From NCBI GenBank assembly GCA_949825025.1, contig OX463786.1:8853094-8917093 (forward strand): DNA of 64,000 bases, given 5' to 3'. Below, in pieces: positions 1-11,921 of this stretch. A program made the position numbers and the translations under genes. A model generated the notes under the pieces. The model ran no database searches and was not told the origin of the DNA. It saw nothing but the letters and a program-made list of their open reading frames with translations. Source of the DNA: Siphlonurus alternatus (lineage: Eukaryota > Arthropoda > Insecta > Ephemeroptera > Siphlonuridae). Position 1 is the stretch's first letter; each line of letters starts with the position of its first letter.

Positions 1-169
1 ATATTTTTATTCATAAAAAATTATTTTTTTCTAAAAAAAAAAGGGATATATTTTGTTATTTTGGGCAACATGTATTGTGGATGAAATTAAGTTATCGCTT
101 AATGACGATGCGCATAAAATATATCAATCTTAAATACTTGCAATGAACCTTAAATTAAATGTAAAGATT

Positions 170-652
170 GGGGTACTGACCGGTATTTGAGTTAGCAATA
201 CTAGTAAAAATTACTGTGAATTCTATGAAGAACGAGCCCTATTAGAGCACTCTACGACAATTTGCTGATTTTATATGAATTTTTAAAACTTTTTTTGATG
301 ACGTCATAGCATTGAATCTTAAATGGGACAATGCATCAGTTAACATTGCTAAAATGAAAAGTTATTGAGGTAGGAATTTGAAACCTTCATTATCGTGATT
401 CTAGCACCTAAAAATCATGCAAATGAAGTTTTGGTTACATTTCACTATTAAGTATGGGATTTGGCAATGTTAACTGATCAATTTTCCCATTTAAGATTCA
501 ATGGTATGACGTCATTTTTGAGAGGTTTTAAAAATTCATATAAAATCAGGAAATTGTCGTAGAATGCTGTAATAGGGCTTGTTCTTCATGAAATTCTCGT
601 GCCTTTTGAAATATTGACAAAAACTTGAAACTTTTTTTTTGGTCAGTACCCC
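170..652. mobile_element. Long hairpin MITE with GGGGTACTGACC ends
   Basis: The ends GGGGTACTGACC (170) and GGTCAGTACCCC (641) are inverted. The arms continue to match inward, including the AGAACGAGCCC/GGGCTTGTTCTT and TTAAATGGGACA blocks. Both arms carry TGACGTCA. There is no coding capacity, and the triplet ATT is present on both sides. It is a non-autonomous DNA transposon of unassigned superfamily. Confidence 0.8.
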
Positions 653-1002
653 ATTATTACTCAGTATGTATAAATTTCAATATTTTCCCCAATTTCACAA
701 GTAAAAAGCTAGTTCAGTGGTCAAAAGCTTTCAATATCTAACCAAAACCAATTTATTTTTATATTTTCATATCCTGTAATAAAATTTAGTTTAAAGAAAG
801 TAAGTACTAAAAATTTTAGTGTGAAAAAAGACATAATTATATTTGCTTTGAAGTACGTGATGAAATTTGCTCTTTCTTTGATATTGGAGTTCATCTAATA
901 TACACAAAATTGTAAGAGATGATGGTTAGACTCATTTCGTGCGTGGACATGTCATATGATTTATGACTTTAGGGGTTGGTTTGTGTCACTCTATACCAAG
1001 TT

Positions 1003-1006
<4 letters not shown>

Positions 1007-1081
<75 letters not shown>
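1007..1081 (+). repeat. (CT)n microsatellite
   Basis: An almost pure CT dinucleotide run of about 74 bp. The apparent Leu-Ser and Arg-Glu reading frames over it are artefacts of the repeat. Confidence 0.97.
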
Positions 1082-1084
<3 letters not shown>

Positions 1085-1311
1085 TATCTCATCCATCAAC
1101 ATCAGTTTTTTTTTATTGTTTACATAACACCAAGGTGAAATAAATATAAGAAGGTATATCTTAAAAATCTTCAAGATGTTCAATATAAGTTATAAATTCT
1201 AAAATTTAATAATTAATGGTTGTATTTATAGTGAATAAAAAAGACTGATTAGTGATAACATAAAAATTTCATTTTGTTGATTTTATGATAAAATTCACGA
1301 GTAAGCTAAAC

Positions 1312-1476
1312 CAGGCACGGATCCAGAAAAAAAAAATGGGAGCGGGTGAAGGGGCTTCTCCACAGGGCCAATAAAAAAAATGGAGGGCGGGAAATGTCTA
1401 TAATATTGCCGATGTTAAATAAAAAAAATCAGGGGGGGGGGGAGGGGGCTGCAGCCCTCCCCTGGACCCGCGCCTG
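1312..1476. mobile_element. Short hAT-type MITE with 8-bp target-site duplication
   Basis: The imperfect inverted ends CAGGCACGGATCCAG and CTGGACCCGCGCCTG bound a 165-bp G/A-rich element. It is flanked by AGCTAAAC (1304-1311) and AGCTGAAC (1477-1484), an 8-bp duplication with one mismatch. An 8-bp duplication and CAGnG-type ends are typical of hAT elements. Confidence 0.75.
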
Positions 1477-2043
1477 AGCTGAACCCTCTTAGCAAAGAAT
1501 TAAGCTGTTAGCAAAGTTGTTATGCAAAACTCATAACTTTTTGTAATTTAATTTTTATAAAATACTAAAAAAAATAAAACTTTTAACGTGTACTTTATTC
1601 ATAAAGATTAAAGATATGATAAAATATTTATGTATCTTTCTGTACAACAAGTTATATATGAATATTCGACACCTTTTTCGACCATGCAGTTACAATTTAC
1701 CTAAATAGGTTAAAATTTCAGACAATTTTAGTGACTGAACATGCCTATATTAAACTTATTAAAATACATGTAAAATTCAAATTATTTATTTTATCCAATT
1801 CCAAATACAAGATGCATATATATACTACATATTATATAGTACACTGCAATGCATCATGTATACCATGCATGCAATGTATATCATATCTAACAAATAAAAT
1901 GTTCAAACATGTGTTATTCACCTGTTCAGGCTGTGCAAATTCTCTATGCTCTGATCATGTCTATAATCCATACTCCAGTTATATCGTAGCCTAGCAGGTC
2001 AAGCTATTATTACTTTTTAGTCTGTTAGTCCATTAGTCTGATT

Positions 2044-2544
2044 AGTAGAGAGCGGATTTTTTTTTTTTTTTTTTCAAAAATAGGCACCTAAAAAGTCAAC
2101 TTTTTTTTTGGAATAGTCAACAAAAAGCAAAAAGTCACTTTTATTTTTTTTTTTTTTGGAAAAGGCGGCAAATAGGCATTTTAAAAGTATTATCGATAAA
2201 AAAATATTTTTATTAGTTTTAAAATATCCATGGATGGAATGCATTAATTGTTCTGTGTTTAAAATTCTGATGTGTTTGTGAGTTTTATTTTTTTACTATA
2301 TTTCTTTAGTAGTTTCTATTGACGATTTGAAGAAAATAGCTGAAATGCACAAAGAAGTGTCAAAAAGTCACAAAAAAGTCACATTTTGCCAAAACAGTCG
2401 CAAAACCAAAAAATAGTCTAAAATAGTCATTTTTTGTATAGTCTTATCTTAATCCACTTCTGGAGATCGGTGGACATCATAAATGATAACAAAATAGTCC
2501 TCATATGTACAAAAAGTCGAAATGAATTTTTTCCGCTCTCTACT
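2044..2544. mobile_element. Non-autonomous element with AGTAGAGAGCGGA inverted ends
   Basis: AGTAGAGAGCGGA (2044) and TCCGCTCTCTACT (2532-2544) are perfect inverted ends, with GATT directly repeated outside each end. The interior is rich in AAAAAGTCA-like repeats and has no gene. The right end lies 39 bp before the exon at 2584, so this element supplies the branch-point neighbourhood of that acceptor. The superfamily is unassigned; the ends resemble hAT only loosely. Confidence 0.7.
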
Positions 2545-2583
2545 GATTCCCAGTCCCTCACACCCTTTCACGTGTCTTAACAG

Positions 2584-2781
2584 GTGTTTAACGCCCAGTT
2601 ATGTTCCAGCTAGCGTGGCCCGTCTGGTGAAGTTATGGAAGACGCCCCTGGTGACCGCGGGGGCTCTGGCCTCGGACTACACGGTTGACCGGACAGACCC
2701 TGAGGATGAGTACTTCATGCTGGTCAGAGTGGGGTGGTCTTTCAGGGACATGGCAGCCACGCTGGTCGCTTTCATGGACGA
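2584..2781 (+). CDS. Receptor guanylate cyclase gene A, internal ligand-binding-domain exon
   Basis: This is an internal exon of a natriuretic-peptide-receptor/receptor guanylate cyclase, a membrane receptor that makes cGMP when its extracellular domain binds ligand. It is bounded by an AG acceptor after a pyrimidine-rich stretch (2560-2583) and a GTAAGT donor at 2782. It enters with one base completing a codon and leaves after two bases, giving 65 full codons. The peptide runs from CLTPSYVPASVARLV through LWKTPLVTAGALASDY to WSFRDMAATLVAFMD. This matches the family pattern GPxC...PVARLxxxWxxPxxTAGA, so the first Cys is probably the conserved GPxC cysteine. GC content is clearly above the surroundings. 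The closest subfamily may be insect Gyc32E, judged from memory only. The 5' exons lie left of the window. The family call is firm and the subfamily call is weak. Confidence 0.85.
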
Positions 2782-3042
2782 GTAAGTACATGGAATGTAA
2801 TTTAAGGATTAATGCGGCCATTGATCAATATTTTCCGATGATAAACTGGAAATATATTTTAATTAATAAATGAAGGACAAAATATTGGCTTGCTGATGTA
2901 GAAAAACAACAAATTAGATGTAAATTTTGAGTATTTAATTTTTTCATATTAAAAAGATATACTGATTTGACTAAAAGTCACAGCACTCCCCCATTTAAAA
3001 CAATGCTAACTTAAATGCTGAATTTTCTCGAAAATTTCACCG

Positions 3043-3073
<31 letters not shown>

Positions 3074-3212
3074 GGTTTGCTAAAATTTTTAGTCGTTAGC
3101 CCACTGACATATATTAATTATTATCAACGGACGTTCGATCTTTTTACAATGTAAGCTCTTTGGCATATTCCTTGACTATATGACCATATATGTGATTTGC
3201 TGCACAATTTAA

Positions 3213-3584
3213 GGGTATAAGATAACGCGAAACATCGAATGTTGTAGTCCCATTTGATTAACATGTAAACCTTTGCAACCTCATAATAATTCTGAATTTT
3301 TTTGAGAGACAGTTCTTAGCACCAAAAAAATGTGGACAAAATTTCAAAACAATCGGACGATCCAATTTTTTTAAATTAATTTATTAGTTCAAGTCTCCAT
3401 GGTAAAGCCCTATACCGAAAATTTAAAAAAAATTGGATCGTCCGATTGTTTTGAAAATTTTTCCACATATTTTTGGTGCTAAGAACTGTCTCTAAAAAAA
3501 AATTCAGAATTATTATGAGGTTGCTAAGGTTTACATGTTAATCAAATGGGACTACAACAATCGATGTTTCGCGTTATCTTACTC
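3213..3584. mobile_element. TTAA-flanked hairpin MITE, family A copy 1
   Basis: Flanked by TTAA at 3209-3212 and 3585-3588. The inverted arms (GGGTATAAGATAACGCG at the left end and its complement at the right) run almost the whole length, including GGATCGTCCGATTGTTTTGA near the centre. It sits inside the intron between the two gene A exons. TTAA target sites suggest piggyBac-type mobilisation. Confidence 0.8.
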
Positions 3585-3720
3585 TTAAAGAGTACTAGAG
3601 AGTTAACAAATATTGAAAATAACTATAACCAAATATGCAATAGCAAAATATGTCATTTGCTGGTTGTCCATTGTTTTTATAACAAAACTAATACAATAAA
3701 ATGAATTCCACTGTCTACAG

Positions 3721-3926
3721 GTACGAATGGAAACGTATAATGCTGATCTACGACACGATGGGGTACGCGGACGTGTCAGGGTTCCAAACTTGCTACCTGA
3801 TGATGACGTCACTGGTTACTTTACTGAAAGAAAAGAACTTCGACTACTCAGCGTACGAAACTGATAAAAATAAACAACAAAGTTTCCAAGAGAATCTCAA
3901 AAATGAAGTTGGATATAAATATGGTA
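3721..3926 (+). CDS. Receptor guanylate cyclase gene A, next ligand-binding-domain exon
   Basis: This exon follows the 2584-2781 exon across a 939-bp intron and the reading frame joins exactly (GA plus G gives Glu). It encodes about 68 residues beginning YEWKRIMLIYDTMGYADVSG and continuing FQTCYLMMTSLVTLLKEKNF. This is the second-lobe start of an ANF-receptor domain: the W-x-x-x-x-LIY beta strand, then a conserved Cys-Tyr with a following helix. The donor is GTAAGT at 3927; an alternative GTAGTA three bases earlier keeps the same phase. The exon leaves one base of the next codon. No downstream exon of this gene is recognisable in the remaining 60 kb, although the rest of the receptor (about 800 residues in the family) should follow. 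Either the next exon lies beyond gene B, or the gene is truncated, or the assembly is joined wrongly here. The frame and splice sites are intact, so it does not look like an old pseudogene. Confidence 0.85.
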
Positions 3927-6794
3927 GTAAGTACCTTGCATGTTTTCCTTTTTATTTTTTTAGGAACATTAATAACATTTTTTTATTATTTTTTTCAAAT
4001 TTATTAATTTGCTTTCGGTCCTTTCACATAGTCAGATTTTTTTTTTTTTGCAAAACCACGCCGCAACAACTGCCGCAACAACCGCTGTAAGAAAATCAAG
4101 GGGAGCTAGATTTTTTTTTACAAAAATGTTGCGGCATGATTGCGAAAGAATACGTTTTTCTTGTTTTAAAATCTTTAAATGATTTGTGAATTAATTTTTA
4201 TCTTTATTTTGATAAATAAATAGCTAATATCAATGAGTTTCTGTGAAAATAATTATATAATTCTATCATTTAAGTCTATTAGATTTGTTGTAAATGAGCA
4301 CTAAAATAATTATAATTAATAATAATTATTAAATCAAAATTTTAATTTGACTAAAATTTCTTATTACTATTTTTTCATTTTAATTACACTACTTAGGAAT
4401 ATTTACGATACGAAAGAGAAAAAAAATCATATATTAATGGCCTTTTAAGAGGTTTTTTCAATTCATTTTGTCCTTCCCTGACGTGCGAACGTTACCATTT
4501 AATAATTATGTTATACGCATCCTAGTTGAAAAATTACGTCTTCAACTCATCCTTTACACGTCTAAATCTAATATTATTAAATATTTTTACCTCAAAACTA
4601 CATCTCATTTCTTCCTCGCTCAAAGTAAAGATGAAACTGAGATATTTTATGCTCAATAAGAGGAAAGAAGACTTAGTCTCGCCTTTTATTCCTCTTTTTT
4701 TTTTTTTTTTTTTTTTTTAAGTGATGCAAAATAGAACAAGAAAGTCGACGAGAGGCGTTAAAAGAAAGTGAATAAATTATTTCAACTTTGCTAGTGTTAA
4801 AATTCAAGACTGGGGTACATCAAAGTCGTGATTTCAGCTTTAATAAATCATAAACATCCCGTGGTAAGTGACAATATGCATACATCAAAAAGTGTGATAA
4901 TAATTGTTGAAGGTAATTAATCACACAGGATTAATGACATTTTTTGCCGTAAAAAAAATATATATATAATAAATAATGCATTTTATGCATTTTCTTTCTG
5001 ATTCAAAATGTCAAAAAATGTAGTTTAATGTAAATATTATCAACAATGCTATTATTATAATTTATTTCTTATTTTTACTATAAAACTGCATGTGTGAAGA
5101 ACTCCTTTTCACTTAATTCTTTACAGTTATTATTTTAAAATGTTTACTTTACAAATATAAAATAAAATTTAACCCTTGAATGTTAAAAGTTAATATAATG
5201 TATTAATAATTTTTTTTTATATAAATTGTTTACAGAATTTTTTGCTTCATTTACAACATTATTTTTATGTTTTTACCTCTATAACACTTTGAAATAGTGC
5301 AACATTGCAGTTTAATTTGAAATATGTTTCCTGGGCTGATATGCTCAAACTTTAATTTCATGAGATAATTTATGACAGGGAAAAACTGAAATTTGTCCAA
5401 CCAATACATTTTTTTTTTTCCTACGATCATCCATTATAGCCTTTGTAACAGCGTACTTTATATGATAAAAATTGTAATGACCCTTACATCATACAAAAGC
5501 TTTTCAAATTTATCGTTATCGTTATGTGTCCAATTAATCTGTCTGGATTACATTAGAGTAGGATTTCTCGTTACATCGCTTTATTAGAATTTCAAATAAT
5601 TGAACCAAAAATTTGTAATGTACACTTACGACACCTACGTACATAAATCTGTACTACAAGTTTCAGAAGTTGCAAGAAGTCTTTATAGATGTCACTAGTA
5701 CTGTTAATGATGCTAGGGCGGGAAAGCTGGTATATAACTCGAACAAGGGATGGAAAAGCTTGTCAGTTTGCCTGTTGGCCTCTGTGAATAAGTGTGGTGT
5801 GTTAGTGAGGAATTACTATAGTGAAAAGATCGCAAGTACATTAAAAACTTGTTACTAAAAATATAAATTGTAAATTATGTTTTATAATTTTAATTATATA
5901 TTATTATTATTTGTTTAAATTTTTATGCTCACTCTGCATATTATATTATACACTGTTTAAATTAGAATCTTTTATTTATTTATAAATTTAATTAGTTGCT
6001 CATTAAAAATTTGAATTGAAAAAATCAGTTCAAATCCATGTTGTAGATAGGCATTTGATGAATATTGTATAAAATATGTAATCATGTACGAAATTTTTTG
6101 ATAATTAGTTGTTGGGTTATATTTATCTAGTACGCAAATTTATAAGCATGCAAATTATATAAATTCACATCACTAGTAAATTCTTTTAAAATTCACCGAA
6201 TTTTATATTTTTATCACTATGTATACAGGTAGGGATTACAATAGAAAAAATTATATTTTGTAATGAGATGAATCTATCAAGCAAGAATTATATAATATTA
6301 AAAGAAATAATGCAAACCAATTTTCGAAATTTGACTATATTGAATATTGAAACTTCTCAATACTGAAATTATATATTCGCTTATTATTCGTCCATAATAT
6401 TGAAATTGAAACATTCGTTTTTTGGGGGTAGGTCCACATGTTCTTACAAGCACAATCTCCCCTCAGATTTTGATTAAAAAAAATGTTGAAGAGCTTATAT
6501 TTAGATTTTACCAGTAAACTAAAACGTTAAAGTTTAATTCATTTTTTTTAACAGGTTCCTATATACTGAAGATTACTCGTAATTCGTAATTTTATTAACT
6601 CGGTGAACTAATTGATTGTTTCTATTTTTGCAATTTAAAGATGCAAATTCGATTGAAAAAAACAAAATCGTAACTGTGATACTCTTCTTACATAAATAAT
6701 ATTATACTTTAAAACATAGCGCTTGAAGCTACAAGTGTTAAAAAATATTAGATAAAGGTAGTGTTTAAAATTCCCCAATTTTCTCTTTGGACAC

Positions 6795-6970
6795 CACGAA
6801 CTTTGCTTTGTTTGCAGGCGTTACCACGCAGTCTATGGAAGCGTGGTGAATCAAAGTCCTTTTGATAATGATAGACTGAGTTCTCTTTTTACCTGTCCCA
6901 AAAATTCCAAATCTGCATCTCTTTGTCTAGTGGAGCTGCTCTAGCAAGTGAGGCAGAAGTAAAATTAGTG
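6795..6970. mobile_element. Dispersed element, family J copy 1
   Basis: It shares blocks such as AAATCTGCATCTCTTTGTCTA and GCTCTAGCAAGTGAG, plus the order ACC..GC.GTCTATGGA..C.TGGTGAA, with the segment at 29799-29987. The ends are weakly inverted (CGAACTTTGCT against AGCAAAGTTCG in copy 2). No coding capacity. Confidence 0.6.
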
Positions 6971-7160
6971 ATGCCCAGAAATGAATGTGTTTATATGTAT
7001 TTATAAAAATAAACCCATATTTCCTACTTTTATATATATATACACCTTGATCTAGCACAAACTTTGTCCTTGCATAATTTTTTAGAATATTTTCATGAGA
7101 TAATAAGATACAGCGTTTCAATTTTGGGATACTTAAAAAGAGCACCCAATCTTAGCCATC

Positions 7161-7490
7161 TTAAGGTAGAGATAACACGCCCAATATTAAAAAAAATCCC
7201 ATTCATGAAAATTACAAAAAAAAATTGAGAATGTTCTCCTTTACATACCTTATCAGTAGGTAAAATATCAGGTATAAAAATTCGAGCTAGTTTTTGAGTT
7301 TTTAATTTTTAAAGTTGACTAAATTAACATGGAATTTCCATTTCTCCATGCTAAATTAGTGAACTTTAAAAATTAATAACTCGAAAACTAGCTCTTTTTT
7401 GCATAACTGATATTTTACCTACTGATAAGGTATGCAAAGGAGAACATTTTAAATTGTTTTCATAATTTTCATGAATGGGGATTTGAGATA
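7161..7490. mobile_element. TTAA-type hairpin MITE, family B copy 1
   Basis: Begins TTAAGGTAGAGATAACACG and shares long blocks with the copy at 24318-24680, including TACCTACTGATAAGG and AACATGGAA..TCCAT. The right terminus is degraded. The arms are inverted around TTCCATTTCTCCATG. Confidence 0.75.
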
Positions 7491-8320
7491 CACCAACGCT
7501 GTAAATTAGTCTGATATCTCCCACGTCATAGCACGAATACTAACAAGGAAACAATCAAACCAATTACGAATTTTCTCTCCTTTTTCCGTATATAATATTT
7601 TTTTTTATTAAGAACTTTCCTAATTAGAAATTGTAGCAACTCTTTCTCTCTCTTTCTCCCAGGTTTAAAAAAAATAAAAGTATATTTTTTCTCCACAAAT
7701 ATTTTCTTTTTTCAGAGAGAAAGTTCTATAAAACCGTGCAAATACATAATATCAGTCTATTTGCTAATTCTTTATATTTTCACTTTTCAGATATTGTGTT
7801 ATTTTAAGATATTTTTTATTTGTTTTAATAAATTGAAACAGAAATTCCATGCTGGGTGCTAATATAAGTAACATTTATATTTTATCATTTTTAACTCATT
7901 TTAACTCACAACTTGGCCATACGTTACAGCCAAATTATACGAGGATAATCTGTGAATTATCATGATTTTAATGTTAATTGTACAGAAAAAGTAGACGGCA
8001 ACTTTCGGCCACTTAAAATCAGAAAGAAATCAGACAAGACAGCATTCAAATTTATACATTTCAAATCATACCTCATTGGTGTTATTTATATTAATACTTC
8101 ATTTTTATTATTCATATAATTGAAAATCACTTTTCTTCAATGTAAATTTAACATAGAAGTAAATTGAATATTATAAAGAAATTTATTTAAAATTAACATA
8201 CGTAAATTTGTATAATGACTATAATTAGATTATAATTTAAAATAATGTTGAAAAGAACCATCAGCCATGTACGAATCAGTGAACTGTTCACCAGATTTCA
8301 TCTCTATATAATCAAATCAC

Positions 8321-8455
<135 letters not shown>

Positions 8456-8864
8456 ATCTATCGACAAACGACTGTCTTTTGTATTTCCTCGCACTTTTAT
8501 ATCAAGAAAAGTGGATGGCATTTTCATGCTAATGTGAACTCTATCAAATGAATGTTATTTAAATTTAAATTCAATTTAAGTTAGCCATTTACAATTTGAT
8601 TTGGAGAATTTTGTCATTCAATAATAATAAAAAAACGAATAAGAAAATGAAATCTTTAAACTTGTTGAGGTAAAAAGTCCATAAGCTTATTTTATAATAT
8701 ATAAATTATAAATAATTTTTAATTAAAAATAGTCGTCTCTCATTGAGACACATGTATTGCATATTTCGCCACCTGCTTTTTCTTTTAGAGTAGAATGAAA
8801 CAATACACGGAGGATTTATTTTATTATTTTGTTTTGAAATGGCTATGGACTGTGGGTAAATCAA

Positions 8865-8975
8865 CTTCGTCAAAACTCGTCGCCTTTGAAATTTTCCAAC
8901 ATGCAGCCTTTGTTAATCACCATGTCCTGTGTTATTCTTACAGGGCACGGTGATTAAGCTGTGTAGCATATCAGG
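8865..8975. repeat. Dispersed hairpin, family K copy 1
   Basis: Contains GCAGCCTTTGTTAATCACCATG and the inverted GGCACGGTGATTAAGC around ATTCTTACAG. Related to 32661-32780 and to a half copy near 39735. Confidence 0.55.
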
Positions 8976-9481
8976 CATTCTTTTTAAGTGTCCCTCATAA
9001 TTTAATGTCCAAGAAAATAGTCAATATTTACATAAAAAAATATGTTCTAGGGAGTTTACTTGAATATAAAAAGCACCGAATTTGTGTGTATTTCATTATA
9101 AATAACAATTTTATTTGTCTAATAGAAAGTTAGTTACATGTATGATGATGGGAAATTTTTTTCCATGCAACTATTTTCATTTGCTTTTCGCACTGCTCTT
9201 TCCATTAATGGTGAGATTTATAATTACTTACATAGCCATTTATTTTATATATATTATATATTTTTTTAAACAAATAAAATATTAATATTTTAGTAATAAA
9301 TTTTTAAATAAAATATATATTTAAAAAAAAAACACATTTTGTGTATTTAATTTAAATAACTAAAATAAAAAAATTGTATTTTATAAATGTTTTAATTCAT
9401 TTGCATTAAAAAACTGCAAAACAGATTTTATAGCTTATACTTTTACACAGTACAATATAGTTAGCATACCTTAATTTAAAC

Positions 9482-9515
<34 letters not shown>

Positions 9516-9524
9516 GGAGAGAGA
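9482..9524 (+). repeat. (GA)n microsatellite, interrupted
   Basis: About 42 bp of GA with a few GGGA interruptions. Confidence 0.95.
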
Positions 9525-10495
9525 ACGCTCTGTGATATTAATTTCCAATAAAGTAGGAACTTTAGTATATAGTAAAGTTTCATAACATCAGAGTGAATTG
9601 ATGCATGTGAGAACAAAGCAAAATTGTTAATATTGCCTGTGAATTCATACATGTTCTCAAAATTAATATGTTTCGTAAAACTAATAATCCATACTTATGA
9701 TGAACACGTGATAAAAGTAAAAATCTGCAATTGTAGTTGTTTTGTTGTATCAAAATGTATCTAGATTAGTAGAACTCCATATAGGTTTAGTCCAAGAACT
9801 ATATACCCAATATACAGTCGTTGGGTTTAGTCCTCATGGATCAGTGGGAATGTATATTGTCTATTTTCCAGCAATCTATTGTCCTGTTATAACTAATCCT
9901 GCTAGTTTTCGATACTAGCAATGATTCCATGTCATAATGATTCAAGTTAAAGGTATATAATTCGGCTAGGGGTGTTGGTGGGAGGAAGGAGAGTGAGGTG
10001 AAAGATTACACACTATCCACACAATCACGGGGGCAAGGGGGGGGGGGAGAAGAACCACTATTGTTTCAGAAATAAATTATCTTAAATAGTCTTTGTACCA
10101 ACGGGGGACTTAAAAGTGTTTTGTTGTTTACATCGTATCTACAACAATGTGTATTGAACTTGTGGAGTGGAGGTCAGTCGATGTCTTTCTATTGATCATT
10201 AATACTTTGATGCCAAATGCCGTTTATGTCGTCACTCATAAGACCTGTGTATACATTGCACTTTTAAATCCCCCGCTAGTATGTACATTTTGGTAAATTT
10301 AAATTTTATTTTCTTATTAAGATATTCTACATAGTTATATTTTTTATTTACTCTGGTTATATAGACTGTGATTAATGTCTGTATTCATTAATCTCGTTTT
10401 TATCTGGCAAGTATCTTATCTACATCCTTTCTCAAGTCTATTAATTTGTCGTTTGATCTGCTCTTCAAGTCAAACAAAATCTTCTTCTGACAAGC

Positions 10496-10499
<4 letters not shown>

Positions 10500-10539
<40 letters not shown>
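10500..10539 (+). repeat. (GA)n microsatellite
   Basis: About 40 bp of pure GA directly following CTGCAG, 42 bp left of a family D hairpin. Confidence 0.95.
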
Positions 10540-10541
<2 letters not shown>

Positions 10542-10580
10542 TGAATGTTGCTCGATTAACATCCTTTATAAATCATTAAT

Positions 10581-10899
10581 ATAGAGTATTGACCTCAAAA
10601 TTTTTTATTGCAGTAATGGATAGAGCGTGCAAAGTTATGCTACCCTGATTTTTTCAGATTTTTTAGAGCCCGGGAACTATTTTTAAAAAATGATTGAAAG
10701 TTCTTTTTGTGACGTCACGAGACTCTGCTCCTTAAGAAAAAGATAGGACTTGCCACCGCGTGACGTCACAAAAAGAACTTTCAATAATTTTTTAAAAATA
10801 CTTCCAGGGATCTAAAAAATCTGAAAAAAATCAGGGTAGCATAACTTTGCACGCTCTATCCATTTCTGCAATAAAATTTTTTGAGGTCAATACTCTATT
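10581..10899. mobile_element. TGACGTCA-bearing hairpin MITE, family D copy 1
   Basis: Inverted ends ATAGAGTATTGACCTC and GAGGTCAATACTCTAT. The arms include GCAGTAATGGATAGAGCG with its complement, CTGATTTTTTCAGATTTTT, and GTGACGTCAC in both arms near the short loop. The nearly full-length palindrome has no coding capacity. Five related copies and one more diverged relative occur in the window. Confidence 0.85.
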
Positions 10900-11710
10900 A
10901 TACTTAGAATCTATGTTATTACATATAATAATATATATAGTTATACTGGTTAAATATAAAGATTTGCTTCAATAAAGAAATTGTACTATCTATATAATAT
11001 AAAACGTTTTTTTTTCTAAAAAGAAAATACTTCATAATTTAAACACTTTCATACTAATTAAATTATCGCTTTATATTTAATTACACGCATGTTGTATATT
11101 TGCCTGAGAGAGTTTTTAAAATTACTTTAATTAATTAAAAGAAAAACGCTACTTGATATCAACAATATTATGTATAAAATATACAGTAGAATAAAATTTA
11201 ATTAAATAATATATTTATTATGTAATTTAAAATTTATTTACAAATCATTACGTTAAATGTTGATAAATATGATAAATACTGAAACTATAAAAAAAGACAC
11301 AAAATTATACTAATTAATTAATAAAAAATATTTACACAAAGGACAGTAATTAATTGCTTTTTAATTAATTAATTAGTGATTATGTGTTATTATGTTAAAT
11401 TTACCGTATTTATCAATATGAAACATTTATTCACTATATATTATGTTTCTATAAATAATTATTTCAATGCATAAATAATTGAGGTTTTGTTGCAGAAGAG
11501 TCCCTAAAAAAAAGACGAATTTATTTTTATTATTTTCACAAATTTTGTGATGATGTAAAATTAAAACTTTTATTTAAATCGATTCCAAAGATTGTTAGTT
11601 TCTTGAGAAAGCTTTTTATTAATAATTAACACAAAATTAGTTCAAATAATGTACTGTATAATAAAATTATTTTCTTGCCTGAATTGCTATGGAGCTGCAT
11701 GCAATATATT

Positions 11711-11921
11711 AAGGCGGATTCACATGGCGATTTTTATTATGCGACGCGACGCGAATAATGCGCACATGTATAACATCCATTGGCGACCATATTTGGCGAT
11801 TAAAAGAAAAAGAGCATCGTAATTAACGCGATTCCCGGCGAATTCGCCGCCGCATAGGATTTCACTGCTTTTACGTCAAAATCGCGTCACATTGCCGTTG
11901 TCGCCATCTGAATCCGCCTTT
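11711..11921. mobile_element. 211-bp MITE with AAGGCGGATTCA ends, family E copy 1
   Basis: Inverted ends AAGGCGGATTCACATGGCGA and TCGCCATCTGAATCCGCCTT. The interior has the CG-rich words GCGACGCGACGCGAATAATG, CCATTGGCGACCAT and GCGATTCCCGGCGAATTCGC. It is much richer in CpG than its surroundings. Two further copies lie at 46701 and 54865. Confidence 0.85.

Noticed and set aside
956..1183. Leu-Ser and Arg-Glu repeat proteins over CT/GA arrays (also at 8245-8532, 10375-10584, 54194-54556)
   Set aside because: Frames are created by the dinucleotide repeat on both strands; no conserved flanks or splice context.
5670..5858. 62-codon frame in a less AT-rich segment with a possible acceptor upstream
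   Set aside because: No similarity I can recognise to the expected receptor exons or any family. It was kept only as an oddity of the intergenic stretch.
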